A program made the position numbers and the translations under genes. A stretch of DNA of 64,000 nucleotides from the NCBI RefSeq assembly GCF_001544795.2, contig NZ_FCOI02000001.1, positions 475,116-539,115 of the forward strand. The letters run 5' to 3'. Positions 50,384 through 59,011 of the stretch are shown here, piece after piece. The stretch comes from Caballeronia temeraria. Lineage in GTDB: Bacteria; Pseudomonadota; Gammaproteobacteria; Burkholderiales; Burkholderiaceae. The notes below the pieces were generated by a model that made no database searches, was not told where the DNA came from, and saw only the letters and a list, made by a program, of their open reading frames with translations. The number at the start of each line of letters is the position of its first letter. Positions within the stretch are counted from its first letter, which is position 1.

Positions 50384-51259
50384 CTAGGAGAGCAGTTCGA
50401 CGAAACGCTCGAGCGCGGGATTGGTCGCCCGCTCAACGAAACAGAATTCGAGCGGCAAGGGCACTGAGAGATCGCGCAATTCGACGAAGCGCACGCGCGC
50501 GGGCGGCCGGTCGCGATTCGCGGCATTGACGATGGCTGCCCCCATTCCCGCCGATACCAGCGAAAGAATCGCGGTTTCCGTCGACGCCTCCTGACGGATA
50601 TCGAGCGTCAGCCCACGTTCGGCGCACGCGGAAAGCAGGCGGTCGTAATACGCGGGATAGACGCGGCGCGGAAACAAGATGAACGGTTTGCCCGCGAGTT
50701 CTTGCGCATCGACGGCGCCTGCGCTGCCTTGTGGCCACGATTCCGGCACCGCCAGCACGACGCCCTGATCGAGCACATGAACGCTTTCGATACCTTCGGG
50801 CAGCGCGCCGATGCGATACGCGATAGCGCCATCGAGCCTGCCTGCGGCTAACGCATCGAGTTGTTCGGGGGTGTTCATCGGCGTGAGTTCGAGCGCGACA
50901 TTCGGCGCGGCCTGCTCGAAAGCGCTCAGCGCGCGCGAAACGATGCCGCTCCATGCAGCGTTCTCGACGAAGCCGATACGCAATTGCCCCTGCACGCCCG
51001 ATGCGATGCGGCGCGCAAGCCGATTGGCGGCATCGACGCGGTCGAGAATCTCGCGCGCTTCCGACAGGTAGGCCTCGCCAGCGGGCGTCAGTTTCAGGCC
51101 GCGCGGCGTTCGTTCGAACAGCGTTGCGCCGATGGCGTCTTCGAGATCCTGAATCTGCCGGGATATCGCCGGTTGCGTGACGTGCAGGTGGTCGGATGCC
51201 GCGCGCACGCTGCGCAATTCGGCGACAGCGATGAAATAGCGAAGATGCCGAAGCTCCAT
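50384..51259 (-). CDS. LysR-family regulator of the deacylase cluster
   Basis: 291 residues: winged HTH (MELRHLRYFIAVAELRSVRA, then AISRQIQDLEDAIG) and effector domain. It is transcribed in the same direction, 120 bases before the deacylase gene, and is its probable regulator. Confidence 0.88.
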   Translation of the reverse strand: MELRHLRYFIAVAELRSVRAASDHLHVTQPAISRQIQDLEDAIGATLFERTPRGLKLTPAGEAYLSEAREILDRVDAANRLARRIASGVQGQLRIGFVENAAWSGIVSRALSAFEQAAPNVALELTPMNTPEQLDALAAGRLDGAIAYRIGALPEGIESVHVLDQGVVLAVPESWPQGSAGAVDAQELAGKPFILFPRRVYPAYYDRLLSACAERGLTLDIRQEASTETAILSLVSAGMGAAIVNAANRDRPPARVRFVELRDLSVPLPLEFCFVERATNPALERFVELLS

Positions 51260-51651
51260 GTTCGTGTCTGCCCGATCAGAGTGTCGAATTGCCGGACGAT
51301 CTTGACATGCTTCGGTGCTGGAGCAAAGGCGTGCGTCAGGACATGTGATGCTCCGATGATCTTTCTCTGCTCAACAATACGAGCAGAGACAGGCAAAAGC
51401 CGACCCTTTTCGGCCGTCGGGTCGTTGGACCCGCTTGTCCGAAGGACGATGTAAAGCAGCCAGTCACTGGCGGGTGCACAGCTCTAGCAAACGGCTGCTG
51501 GTCTCATTCGCAGAGATCACGGGCCGCTGGCTCGCAAAGTCAAGGCGCCGGCGGCCGGCCGGCCAGGCGATCAGTTGTCGGCTTTGTAGCCAGCAGGCAG
51601 ACGCGCCTTGTATGAAAGAAGTCAAGACGTCGAACAGACTCCGCCAAATTG
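51260..51651. other. Gap between the two catabolic clusters
   Basis: About 390 bases between the LysR gene and the end of the nine-gene operon. No gene supported; the left part should hold the LysR promoter. I see no clear terminator. Confidence 0.35.
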
Positions 51652-52644
51652 CTAAGCCTGGAAGCCGTATAACGTCGCCGGATTATCAACAAGAATACGC
51701 TGTAGTGCTCTCTTGTCGGGCACCCATGCGGCGAGTAGATCGAACAGTTGCGCATCGTCTGGCTTATGCGTCTTTTCAGTCGGGTGCGGCCAGTCGCTTC
51801 CCCAGACGACCCGCTCGGGAGCCGCCGCGATATACGATTGGGCCATTGCTGTCACATCTTCGTAGGTCGGCGGGCCTACTTTCGTGTTCAGATAAGCCGC
51901 AGATACTTTGACCCACGTGCGTCCCTGATCGAGCATCCCGCGGACAACGTTATGTGCTTCGCGCCCCGATTCAGTTGATGGCAACCGTGCCATGTGGTCA
52001 AAAACAACAGGGCACGGCAGACGCTTCAACGTTTCAGCTTGCTCGACAATGAGGTCTGAACGCATCTGTAGCTGCACATGCCAGCCCAAGTCGCTAATTC
52101 GGGTGGCGACCGGCTCAATCATATCGACCCGGGTCACGGCATTCTTGGGTTCAAAAAGAGAAAATCGCACACCGCGAATTCCACCTCGATGCAGCGCAAG
52201 CAGTTCCTTCTCGGATATGTCCGTGGAGATAACCGCAATGCCGCGCGTTTTAGCCGCCCCGAGTCTTGCGATCGCGTCCAACGTGACGCGGTTGTCTGTT
52301 CCATAGTTCGAAGGCTGGACGATGACCGTTCGGGTCGTCCCGAGCCGATTCTGAATTTGCAGATAGTCGTCGACCGTCGCCTGACGCGGGAGTGCGGCGG
52401 CTGGATTAACGATAGGAAACTTATCGTCATAGATGTGGATATGCGCGTCGCACGCCAACGGCGGCGCCTTCAACGCAGGGTTTTCACTGCCGGAAGAGTT
52501 TGAGAATCGGTGGCTTTCCGCCGCCTGTGCCATGGCACTATTCCATGAGCCCGCCATCCATCCCGCCGCCAGACTCAACGCCAGGGCGCGCCGGCGAGGA
52601 TTGAACCCATCCATCGATACTTCCGTGTCCATGTTGTATGCCAT
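51652..52644 (-). CDS. Exported amidohydrolase-2 family lactonase-like enzyme
   Basis: 330 residues. The amino end has a twin-arginine-type signal (NPRRRALALSLAAGWMAG) and is cleaved near MAQAAES. The mature part is COG3618-like with ACDAHIHIYDD (metal-binding HxH), CPVVFDHMARLP and VVWGSDWPHP. Family members open lactones (2-pyrone-4,6-dicarboxylate lactonase LigI, fuconolactonase). The start could also be ATG at 52614 (GGAAG upstream). Last gene of the operon. Confidence 0.85.
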   Translation of the reverse strand: MAYNMDTEVSMDGFNPRRRALALSLAAGWMAGSWNSAMAQAAESHRFSNSSGSENPALKAPPLACDAHIHIYDDKFPIVNPAAALPRQATVDDYLQIQNRLGTTRTVIVQPSNYGTDNRVTLDAIARLGAAKTRGIAVISTDISEKELLALHRGGIRGVRFSLFEPKNAVTRVDMIEPVATRISDLGWHVQLQMRSDLIVEQAETLKRLPCPVVFDHMARLPSTESGREAHNVVRGMLDQGRTWVKVSAAYLNTKVGPPTYEDVTAMAQSYIAAAPERVVWGSDWPHPTEKTHKPDDAQLFDLLAAWVPDKRALQRILVDNPATLYGFQA

Positions 52645-52716
52645 CGAGAGGTTGCTCTTCCTTGCGGCGAAGCGGTGAACTTCGATCCGCTTTGCCGCTT
52701 GAGTATCGACGTCAGG

Positions 52717-53598
52717 TTATTGGTTCACGCGCTTGGCGAAAGTGGAGATTGCGTCGGCCATCGCTTTCGGCTGTTCAGGCGCCATGGCGTGGCCCGCGTT
52801 CGGCAGTACGACCACCGTCACCCGGTCGCCGAGCATGGACTTGAGAACCTGGGAAAATCGACGCGGTGCCACTGCATCGTTCTCTCCCTGCAAGTCCAGA
52901 ATCGGTGCAGTGCCCGCAGCGAAATAATCGTCGACCGGAGTCGTATTGCGAGCATGTCCCTCTGCCTCGTGCGTTTCGGGATGCCACCCGCTCAGCCAAA
53001 CGCTCGGGTCGTTTCCGGGCGCGAAGAACGCTTCCTTAAGGTACTGAAGCCGCTGTGCCTCCGGCAGCTTGAGGTCCCCCGCGCCGTCGATCGCCTTGCG
53101 CATTTCGGCGTTGATTGGCTTCTCGGTCGAGCCTGGTGGAACTTTGCCTGCCGAGGCAGCTGCCACAACGACGCCCTTGACGAGGTCGGGACGGTCCGCA
53201 GCCAACTGGCGCGCGGCGAAGTTGCCCCACGCGTGTCCGACCACGACCACCGGGCCCGCTTTCTTTTCGTCGATGACCATCGCGACGTCAGACGCGAAAT
53301 CATGCACGCTCAGGTTCTCCATCGGTCCTTTGCTTTTGCCAACACCGCGCGGCTCCGGACGCAGCACTCGAAAGCCATCTGCGACCAGGTACTGGGCTAC
53401 CTGATCATAGTCGCGCACCGAACGTCCTAAAGACGGAAGGATGACGACGGTCGGGCCCGTGCCTTGGCTTAGCACCTCGATTTGGACGTTGTCATGCTTG
53501 ACGACGTCGTCGGTTATCTTGGCAGTACCGGTTGCTGCGAACGCGGCCACGGAAAGAGTGAAGAGTGCCGCGGCAAGTGCGCTTGTTGCGAATTTCAT
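52717..53598 (-). CDS. Exported alpha/beta-hydrolase-fold protein with Ala at the nucleophile position
   Basis: 293 residues with a signal peptide (MKFATSALAAALFTLSVAAF). The fold motifs are present: oxyanion part LPSLGRS, strand then GHAWGN at the nucleophile elbow, and the C-terminal catalytic His in NAGHAMAP. The elbow residue is Ala (GCG) where Ser is normal. It may be inactive, bind ligands, or use another chemistry. Followed by the exported amidohydrolase. Confidence 0.85.
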   Translation of the reverse strand: MKFATSALAAALFTLSVAAFAATGTAKITDDVVKHDNVQIEVLSQGTGPTVVILPSLGRSVRDYDQVAQYLVADGFRVLRPEPRGVGKSKGPMENLSVHDFASDVAMVIDEKKAGPVVVVGHAWGNFAARQLAADRPDLVKGVVVAAASAGKVPPGSTEKPINAEMRKAIDGAGDLKLPEAQRLQYLKEAFFAPGNDPSVWLSGWHPETHEAEGHARNTTPVDDYFAAGTAPILDLQGENDAVAPRRFSQVLKSMLGDRVTVVVLPNAGHAMAPEQPKAMADAISTFAKRVNQ

Positions 53599-53681
53599 AG
53601 ATATCTCCTGGAAGTAGGCACGACAACGACCCAGCGGCGGTACAAGCGTTCTCCGCAGCTTCGGGTCGCTGTTTTTGGGTA

Positions 53682-54476
53682 TCAGTGCGTCTGCGGCTGC
53701 TCGAGTCCGGTGCTGTCGAAGATGGCTACGGCGTTTTTTGACTTCAGATAGACGAGGAAGGCTTTCGCCGCATCGCCTTGCCGGGCGTTCTTCGAAATTG
53801 CGCCAGAAATGACGCTCACCTTCTGTACTTCTCGCGGAAGGGGACCCACGAATTGAATGTCGTGGAATGCCTTTAATTCGCTGATTTGCTGAAGACCCAG
53901 GTCTGCATCGCCACGCAGAAGAGCCGCACCTACCAGCTCACGACCTTTTATAAGCACGCTCTTTTCCTTCATCTGCTCGGCAATGCCGAGCTTGGGGAAC
54001 AGCGTTCCGGTGATGTACGTTCCGCTCGCCCCTTCCGAGAAGGCAACGGACTTGGCAGACAGGAGCGCCGCTTTGAGTTTTTCGGGCGTCGAGACGTCCG
54101 GCTTCGGAATGCCTGGGCGTACCGCCACCCCGACTGCAGATTCAGCAATGTCGGTCCTCGTGTCGGCGACGAACACGCCTTGTTTGATTTGCTCGTCGAG
54201 CGCGGCACCGATCATGAAGCAGACATCCATCGGCTCGCCGCTCTTGATGCGCACGGGCAGGGCGTCGGGAGACGCGCCATAGGATGGACCCCAGGAAATC
54301 AACAGGTGGTTGCCGGTGTCGCGCTCGAACGCCGGGACCAGTTGCTTGAATGCGGCGGATAGTGCACCGGTTGCGAGCACATGAACGTCCGCCGCTTGCG
54401 CTGCCACGCTAAATCCGGCTGCGCAGACGAGCGCCACGACGGACGCGCGCATTGACCATTTCTTTCCGACTACCAT
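53682..54476 (-). CDS. ModA-like extracytoplasmic solute-binding protein
   Basis: 264 residues with a signal peptide (about 8-29, VVALVCAAGFSVAAQAAD) and the PBP2 fold of the molybdate-binding type (VHVLATGALSAAFKQLVPAF). No ABC ATPase or permease gene is nearby. It may serve another transporter or act as a sensor partner. Molybdate is not a safe substrate call. Confidence 0.82.
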   Translation of the reverse strand: MVVGKKWSMRASVVALVCAAGFSVAAQAADVHVLATGALSAAFKQLVPAFERDTGNHLLISWGPSYGASPDALPVRIKSGEPMDVCFMIGAALDEQIKQGVFVADTRTDIAESAVGVAVRPGIPKPDVSTPEKLKAALLSAKSVAFSEGASGTYITGTLFPKLGIAEQMKEKSVLIKGRELVGAALLRGDADLGLQQISELKAFHDIQFVGPLPREVQKVSVISGAISKNARQGDAAKAFLVYLKSKNAVAIFDSTGLEQPQTH

Positions 54477-54515
54477 TACTTGTCTCCTTCTGTATGAATA
54501 CGGATTGCTCGCGGT

Positions 54516-55451
54516 CTAGACTGCGCCGCGTGCATTGACGAACAGCGCATACAAAGATGTGGTCGAGGCCATGAAGAGGCGGTTGTTGTCGCGTCCGCCG
54601 AAACACAAATTCGCGCAACGCTCGGGCAGCGCTATGTGTCCAATCGCCGTACCGTCCGGCGCGAAGACGCGGACGCCATCCAGCTCCTCGGTGCCGGTGC
54701 CCCACCCGCACCACAGGTTTCCGTCGACGTCGACTCTAAAGCCGTCCGGCGTCCCGTCTTTTGCATCGATGAGCACGCGGCCCTGCCGAAGCCTCCGGCC
54801 ATCGAGAACGTCAAACGCCATGATGGTTCGCGGGCGGGCTCGGGATGCGACGACGTACAGCCCACGCTCATCCGGCGAAAACGCGAGGCCATTTGGACCT
54901 TCGATGTCGTCGGCGACACATTCGAGTTGCCCACTTTGCGGGTCGAGCCGATAGACGCATGCCGGCAACTCTGGCTCTCCTACCTGTCCCATGTAGTCAC
55001 TCACGAGGCCAAATGGCGGGTCCGTGAACCACACCGCGCCATCGCGAGTAACGACGACGTCATTGGGAGAATTAAGCGGCTTTCCGTTGAACTGGTCGGC
55101 AAGCACAGTGACCCGTCCGTCGTATTCAGTACGCGTGACGCGCCTGGTGCCGTGTTCGCAAACGATGAGTCGGCCCTGGCGGTCGCGGGTCATGCCATTC
55201 GCTTTGTTTGATGGCGCGCGCCAGGTCGAAACCCGCTCAGTCGATGCATCCCATTTCAAGATGCGCTCATTAGGGAGGTCGGTCCAGTAAAGCAAGTTTG
55301 CATCTCCGAACCACACGGGTCCCTCCGCCCAACGGCACCCTGTCCATAAGCGTTCGACCTTCGCATGTGCCAGGCGGTAATGTTCGAATCGTTTGTCCAA
55401 CGCGCGGATTGCAGGGTCGGGAGTACGCATACTGGGTTGCCATGTGCTCAT
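54516..55451 (-). CDS. SMP-30/gluconolactonase-family lactonase
   Basis: 311 residues, six-bladed beta-propeller of the SMP-30 family: CRWAEGPVWF, NSPNDVVVTRDGAVWFTDPP, EGPNGLAFSPDERGLYVV and DGFRVDVDGNLWCG include the metal ligands. Opens sugar-acid or similar lactones; no signal peptide. It overlaps the MFS gene by ATGA. Confidence 0.9.
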   Translation of the reverse strand: MSTWQPSMRTPDPAIRALDKRFEHYRLAHAKVERLWTGCRWAEGPVWFGDANLLYWTDLPNERILKWDASTERVSTWRAPSNKANGMTRDRQGRLIVCEHGTRRVTRTEYDGRVTVLADQFNGKPLNSPNDVVVTRDGAVWFTDPPFGLVSDYMGQVGEPELPACVYRLDPQSGQLECVADDIEGPNGLAFSPDERGLYVVASRARPRTIMAFDVLDGRRLRQGRVLIDAKDGTPDGFRVDVDGNLWCGWGTGTEELDGVRVFAPDGTAIGHIALPERCANLCFGGRDNNRLFMASTTSLYALFVNARGAV

Positions 55452-56749
55452 CTCGCGTCCTTCCTATTCATGATCACCAGCAGAACAACAGTCAGAACGG
55501 TTGCGAGCACGAGCATCGCGCCCATTCCAATAAGCCCCGCCTTGAAAGAGCCTGTCGTATCCTTGAGCCAACCCACCATGTAAGGGCCGACCAGGCCACC
55601 GAGGCTGCCGACAGAGTTGATGAACGCTAGTCCGCCGGCTGCTGCTTCCTTGCCGAGGAACGTCGCTGGAATGCTGTAGAAGCACGTGCGCACCGACGAG
55701 AGGCCAATCACTGCGATCGTTAAGCCGGCCATTGCCGGCACCAGGTCGTCCGAGACCACCGAGCAAAAGAAACCGATCGCTGCCAGCCCGCAGGTCAGCG
55801 CAAGATGTTTGACATAGCGCTGAGAGCGAGCCAAGACTCGGCCCCACAGAAGCATCCCCACACTTCCAACGACATAGGGAAGCGCGGTAAGCAGCCCAAT
55901 CTCCGTGTTGCCGAGATCGTGCGTCTTTAGAATCGTCGGCAGCCAGACGCCGATGCCGAGAATGCCGATGATGTAGCTGAAAAGGATGCCGGTTAGCAAC
56001 CAAACGCGCCAGTCCAAAAGCGACCGAACGAAGTGCTTCTCGACGTTCGCCGGACGCTCACGTTCAACGGCCGCTTGCAAAGCCAAGCGCTCCTCGGCCG
56101 TTAGCCAATGCGCCTTGTCCGGCGAGTCACTCAGAAATTTCAGACACAGAATGCCGAGCAGACACGCCGGAAGTCCTTGGAGGATGAAAAGCCACTGCCA
56201 GCCGTGAAGTCCAAGCCAGCCCTCGAGCGTGAGCATTGAGACCGACAGGGGGCCGCTGAACACCGACGAAAGCGGTACGGCCGCCAGGAACCACGCCATC
56301 ATCTGCGTGCGATAGCGTGCCGGGAACCACAATGTCAAAAAGAAGATGACCCCAGGAAAGAAACCGGCCTCGCCGACGCCCGCGAGCAAACGAAGCAGTG
56401 AGTAACTGATCGGGCCGGTCGCAAGACTCGTGGCGGCGGCGAACAGGCCCCAGGTAATCATGATTCGCGCCAACCAACGTCGTGCGCCAAATCGATAAAG
56501 CGCGAGATTGCTCGGCACCTCGAAGAAGCAATACCCGACATAGAAGATGCCCGCAGCCAAGCCGAACTGCGATGCCGTCAGCCCGAGGTCCCGATTCATG
56601 GCGAGTGCGGCAAAGCCGACGTTCGTGCGGTCCAGATAGTTGACGAAGTAGGCGAGCGCCAGCAGAGGTACGATGCGCCACGCTGCTTTTCTGCAAGCAG
56701 CCTGTTCGGCGCTGTACCCTGTCTCCTGAGTGATTGTCGTTGTGCGCAT
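55448..56749 (-). CDS. MFS transporter, anion:cation symporter type
   Basis: 433 residues with 12 hydrophobic segments; ACS-family signs include YLDRTNVGFAALAMNRDLGL and YVGYCFFEVPSNLALYRFGA. Members take up sugar acids, tartrate or aromatic acids. It lies 8 bases after the amidohydrolase. Confidence 0.9.
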   Translation of the reverse strand: MRTTTITQETGYSAEQAACRKAAWRIVPLLALAYFVNYLDRTNVGFAALAMNRDLGLTASQFGLAAGIFYVGYCFFEVPSNLALYRFGARRWLARIMITWGLFAAATSLATGPISYSLLRLLAGVGEAGFFPGVIFFLTLWFPARYRTQMMAWFLAAVPLSSVFSGPLSVSMLTLEGWLGLHGWQWLFILQGLPACLLGILCLKFLSDSPDKAHWLTAEERLALQAAVERERPANVEKHFVRSLLDWRVWLLTGILFSYIIGILGIGVWLPTILKTHDLGNTEIGLLTALPYVVGSVGMLLWGRVLARSQRYVKHLALTCGLAAIGFFCSVVSDDLVPAMAGLTIAVIGLSSVRTCFYSIPATFLGKEAAAGGLAFINSVGSLGGLVGPYMVGWLKDTTGSFKAGLIGMGAMLVLATVLTVVLLVIMNRKDAR

Positions 56750-56757
56750 GATGCCAC

Positions 56758-57585
56758 CTACAGGTAAAGCCGGCGGGGATTATGAACAAGCACCGCATCA
56801 GCGGTTTGAGTATCGCCGCAGGCCGTTTCGATGAACTCGAGAAGCTTGGCGTCGCTCGGTACGTCGCCCTGGATATTGGGATGTGGCCAATCACTGCCCC
56901 AAATCGCTCGATCAGGCGCAGCCGCGAGCAGCCCACGTACGTGAGGTAAGGCCTTGAACCATGGCTTATCCGAGCCACCCATCATCCGGTCCACGCCGGA
57001 CAGCTTGATCCAGCGGTGTTCGTTGTCCAGGTACTTTCTCAGCGCCACCAGCCCCTCGATATCAGCGTCGAGATCGAGGTCGGGACGTGCCATGTGATCG
57101 ATGACCAACGTTGTGCGAAGCTTGCGCCAACTGGCGAGAACGGGAAGGACCTGATCCAGCTTGCCGTGGAGCAGAACATGCCAACCCAAAGAACCAACCC
57201 GTTCGGCAAGCCCACCGAGCTCGCTTAGATTCTGAGCTTCAGCAAGGTGCCCCATGAAGTTCAAACGGACCCCGCGTATTCCGCCGTCGTGAAGCGCCTC
57301 CAGCTGACTGTCACTTTCCGAGCCATCGAGGAGCGCGACGCCTTTATATTGGCCCTCGGTGTGCGAGAGCGCGTCGAGCAGCGCGGCGTGATCGGTCCGG
57401 TAGCATGCCGCTTGAACCAGTACCCCGTGGGAAATGCCCAGCTTCCGATGCATTTCAAGGAGCGCCGTCAGCGGCGCCTCTTGGGGGCGATAGACCGCGT
57501 CCTCGGGAAGAGGGTAGTCTTGCCACGGTCCGTAAATATGCGTGTGGCAGTCCCACCGGCCACCGGTCGTGTGCAGGCTGTTCAT
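56758..57585 (-). CDS. Cytoplasmic amidohydrolase, LigI/fuconolactonase-like
   Basis: 275 residues, COG3618 family: DCHTHIYGP metal site at the start, TTLVIDHMARPDLD and AIWGSDWPHPN. No signal peptide, unlike its paralogue at 51652. The ATG (57583-57585) overlaps the SDR stop (TGATG), which shows coupling; longer readings to 58050 are shadows of the SDR gene. A lactone or pyrone hydrolase is likely. Confidence 0.87.
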   Translation of the reverse strand: MNSLHTTGGRWDCHTHIYGPWQDYPLPEDAVYRPQEAPLTALLEMHRKLGISHGVLVQAACYRTDHAALLDALSHTEGQYKGVALLDGSESDSQLEALHDGGIRGVRLNFMGHLAEAQNLSELGGLAERVGSLGWHVLLHGKLDQVLPVLASWRKLRTTLVIDHMARPDLDLDADIEGLVALRKYLDNEHRWIKLSGVDRMMGGSDKPWFKALPHVRGLLAAAPDRAIWGSDWPHPNIQGDVPSDAKLLEFIETACGDTQTADAVLVHNPRRLYL

Positions 57586-58418
57586 CAGTCGCACCGTGCG
57601 GTCATGCCGCCGTCGACGACGATTTCCGTGCCGGTGACGAAACGCGCTTCGTCCGACGCCAGGAACAGCGCGGCGTTCGCGGTATCGCGGCCGTCTCCCA
57701 TGAAACCGAGCGGAATACGTGCAACGCGGCTCTCCAGCAACTTGTCCACGTCTCCACCCGAGCGTTGCCCGGCGAGGCGCGCCTCGACCATCGGCGTGTG
57801 CAGTTGCCCAGGGACGACCGTATTCACACGAATGCCCTTTTTGGCGTACTCGACCGCGACCACTTTGCCCAGCTGGATAACGCCGGCTTTGCATGCGGCG
57901 TACGCGACTTGGGCGGAGCCGGTCCAGCGCAGGCCAGAGGTCGATGCGGTATTCACGATGGAACCGCTGCCTTGGGCTTCCATCACTGGAAGTACGTACT
58001 TGCACATGAGGTACACGCTTTTCAGGTTGAACGCGACCTGAGCGTCCCATTTATCTTCGGAGAGTGCGACGGGACCACCCGCGGCCGAACCGCCGACGTT
58101 GTTCACCAAAACGTCGACACGCCCGTACTTCCCGCGACACGTCTCGACCATCGCCTGAACGGCGGTCGAGTCCGTGACGTCACAGCCGTAGGAAGTGATT
58201 TCACCGCCGACCTCGCGCACTCGGCGTACGGTTTCCTCCATCGCCTCGGGATTCTTGTCGACCGCGAAGATCTTGGCTCCTGCTTGCGCAAAGAGGACTG
58301 CAACTGCCCGTCCGTTTCCCCATCCGGGACCCACACAGCCCGCGCCGGTGACAATAGCAACCTTACCGTTAAGGCGTCCTGAATTCGTGTTATCGATGGG
58401 ATTCTGCGAAGTTTCCAC
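57585..58418 (-). CDS. Short-chain dehydrogenase/reductase
   Basis: 277 residues. The start is GTG (58416-58418) with AGGAG 6 bases upstream. Cofactor motif VTGAGCVGPGWGNG (about 22), NNVGG (about 100), and active-site YAACK (Tyr and Lys, about 168-172) fit NAD(P)-dependent SDRs. It may make the lactone from a cyclic hydroxy-substrate, opened by the next gene. Confidence 0.92.
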   Translation of the reverse strand: METSQNPIDNTNSGRLNGKVAIVTGAGCVGPGWGNGRAVAVLFAQAGAKIFAVDKNPEAMEETVRRVREVGGEITSYGCDVTDSTAVQAMVETCRGKYGRVDVLVNNVGGSAAGGPVALSEDKWDAQVAFNLKSVYLMCKYVLPVMEAQGSGSIVNTASTSGLRWTGSAQVAYAACKAGVIQLGKVVAVEYAKKGIRVNTVVPGQLHTPMVEARLAGQRSGGDVDKLLESRVARIPLGFMGDGRDTANAALFLASDEARFVTGTEIVVDGGMTARCD

Positions 58419-58428
58419 TTGATGCTCC

Positions 58429-58989
58429 TCAGTTCGATTCTTGGGGAAGTTCCGGTGCCACGCTTGGCGGATGCGGCACTTCGAAAACTTTGATGGTCAT
58501 TGAGATCAGCGTGTAGTAGCCGGCGATGCCGACAAGGTCCACAACGCCGCCTTCGCCGATTTCCTCGACAAGTTCCTGATATAGCGCGTCGTCAACTTTT
58601 CGCTGTTCATGCAACTGGGTGAGGAAAGCAAACACCAACTCTTCGTCTCGACGGGTGAATGGAGGAATCTTGCCGACGCGGATTGCGTCGATGACTTCGT
58701 TCGACACGCCGGCCTCGAGCGCGAACGGCTTGTGCGCAGCCCATTCGTATTCGGCAAGCCAGTAGCGGCCCATGAACATGATGGCGAGCTCCGACAGCCG
58801 GGCAGGCACGCTGCTGTCGTATCGGCAATAGCGGCCTAAGGCCTGGGAGCGATCAGCGAGTTTCGGTCGATGCAGCCAGACGGCGAGAGGTCCTCGTACA
58901 CCCTTGCGCGGACCATTGGCGATTGCGTCGTACACGGCCCGCTGCTCTGTATCAAGTTGCGCGGGGTCGATTGGAGGAAGACGTGTCAT
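58429..58989 (-). CDS. Carboxymuconolactone decarboxylase-like protein
   Basis: 186 residues with the AhpD/CMD fold pattern (PARLSELAIMFMGRYWLAEY, EWAAHKPFALEAGV). The catalytic CxxC of AhpD is absent, so a decarboxylase or isomerase-like role is more probable than peroxidase action. The start at ATG 58987-58989 has GAGGG upstream; longer frames are not supported. Confidence 0.82.
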   Translation of the reverse strand: MTRLPPIDPAQLDTEQRAVYDAIANGPRKGVRGPLAVWLHRPKLADRSQALGRYCRYDSSVPARLSELAIMFMGRYWLAEYEWAAHKPFALEAGVSNEVIDAIRVGKIPPFTRRDEELVFAFLTQLHEQRKVDDALYQELVEEIGEGGVVDLVGIAGYYTLISMTIKVFEVPHPPSVAPELPQESN

Positions 58990-59011
58990 GAGCGTTGTAC
59001 CCTCGGTGAGT

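Noticed and set aside
53682..54476. Calling the binding protein ModA (molybdate)
   Set aside because: Only the fold class is supported; no modBC genes are adjacent and context is catabolic.
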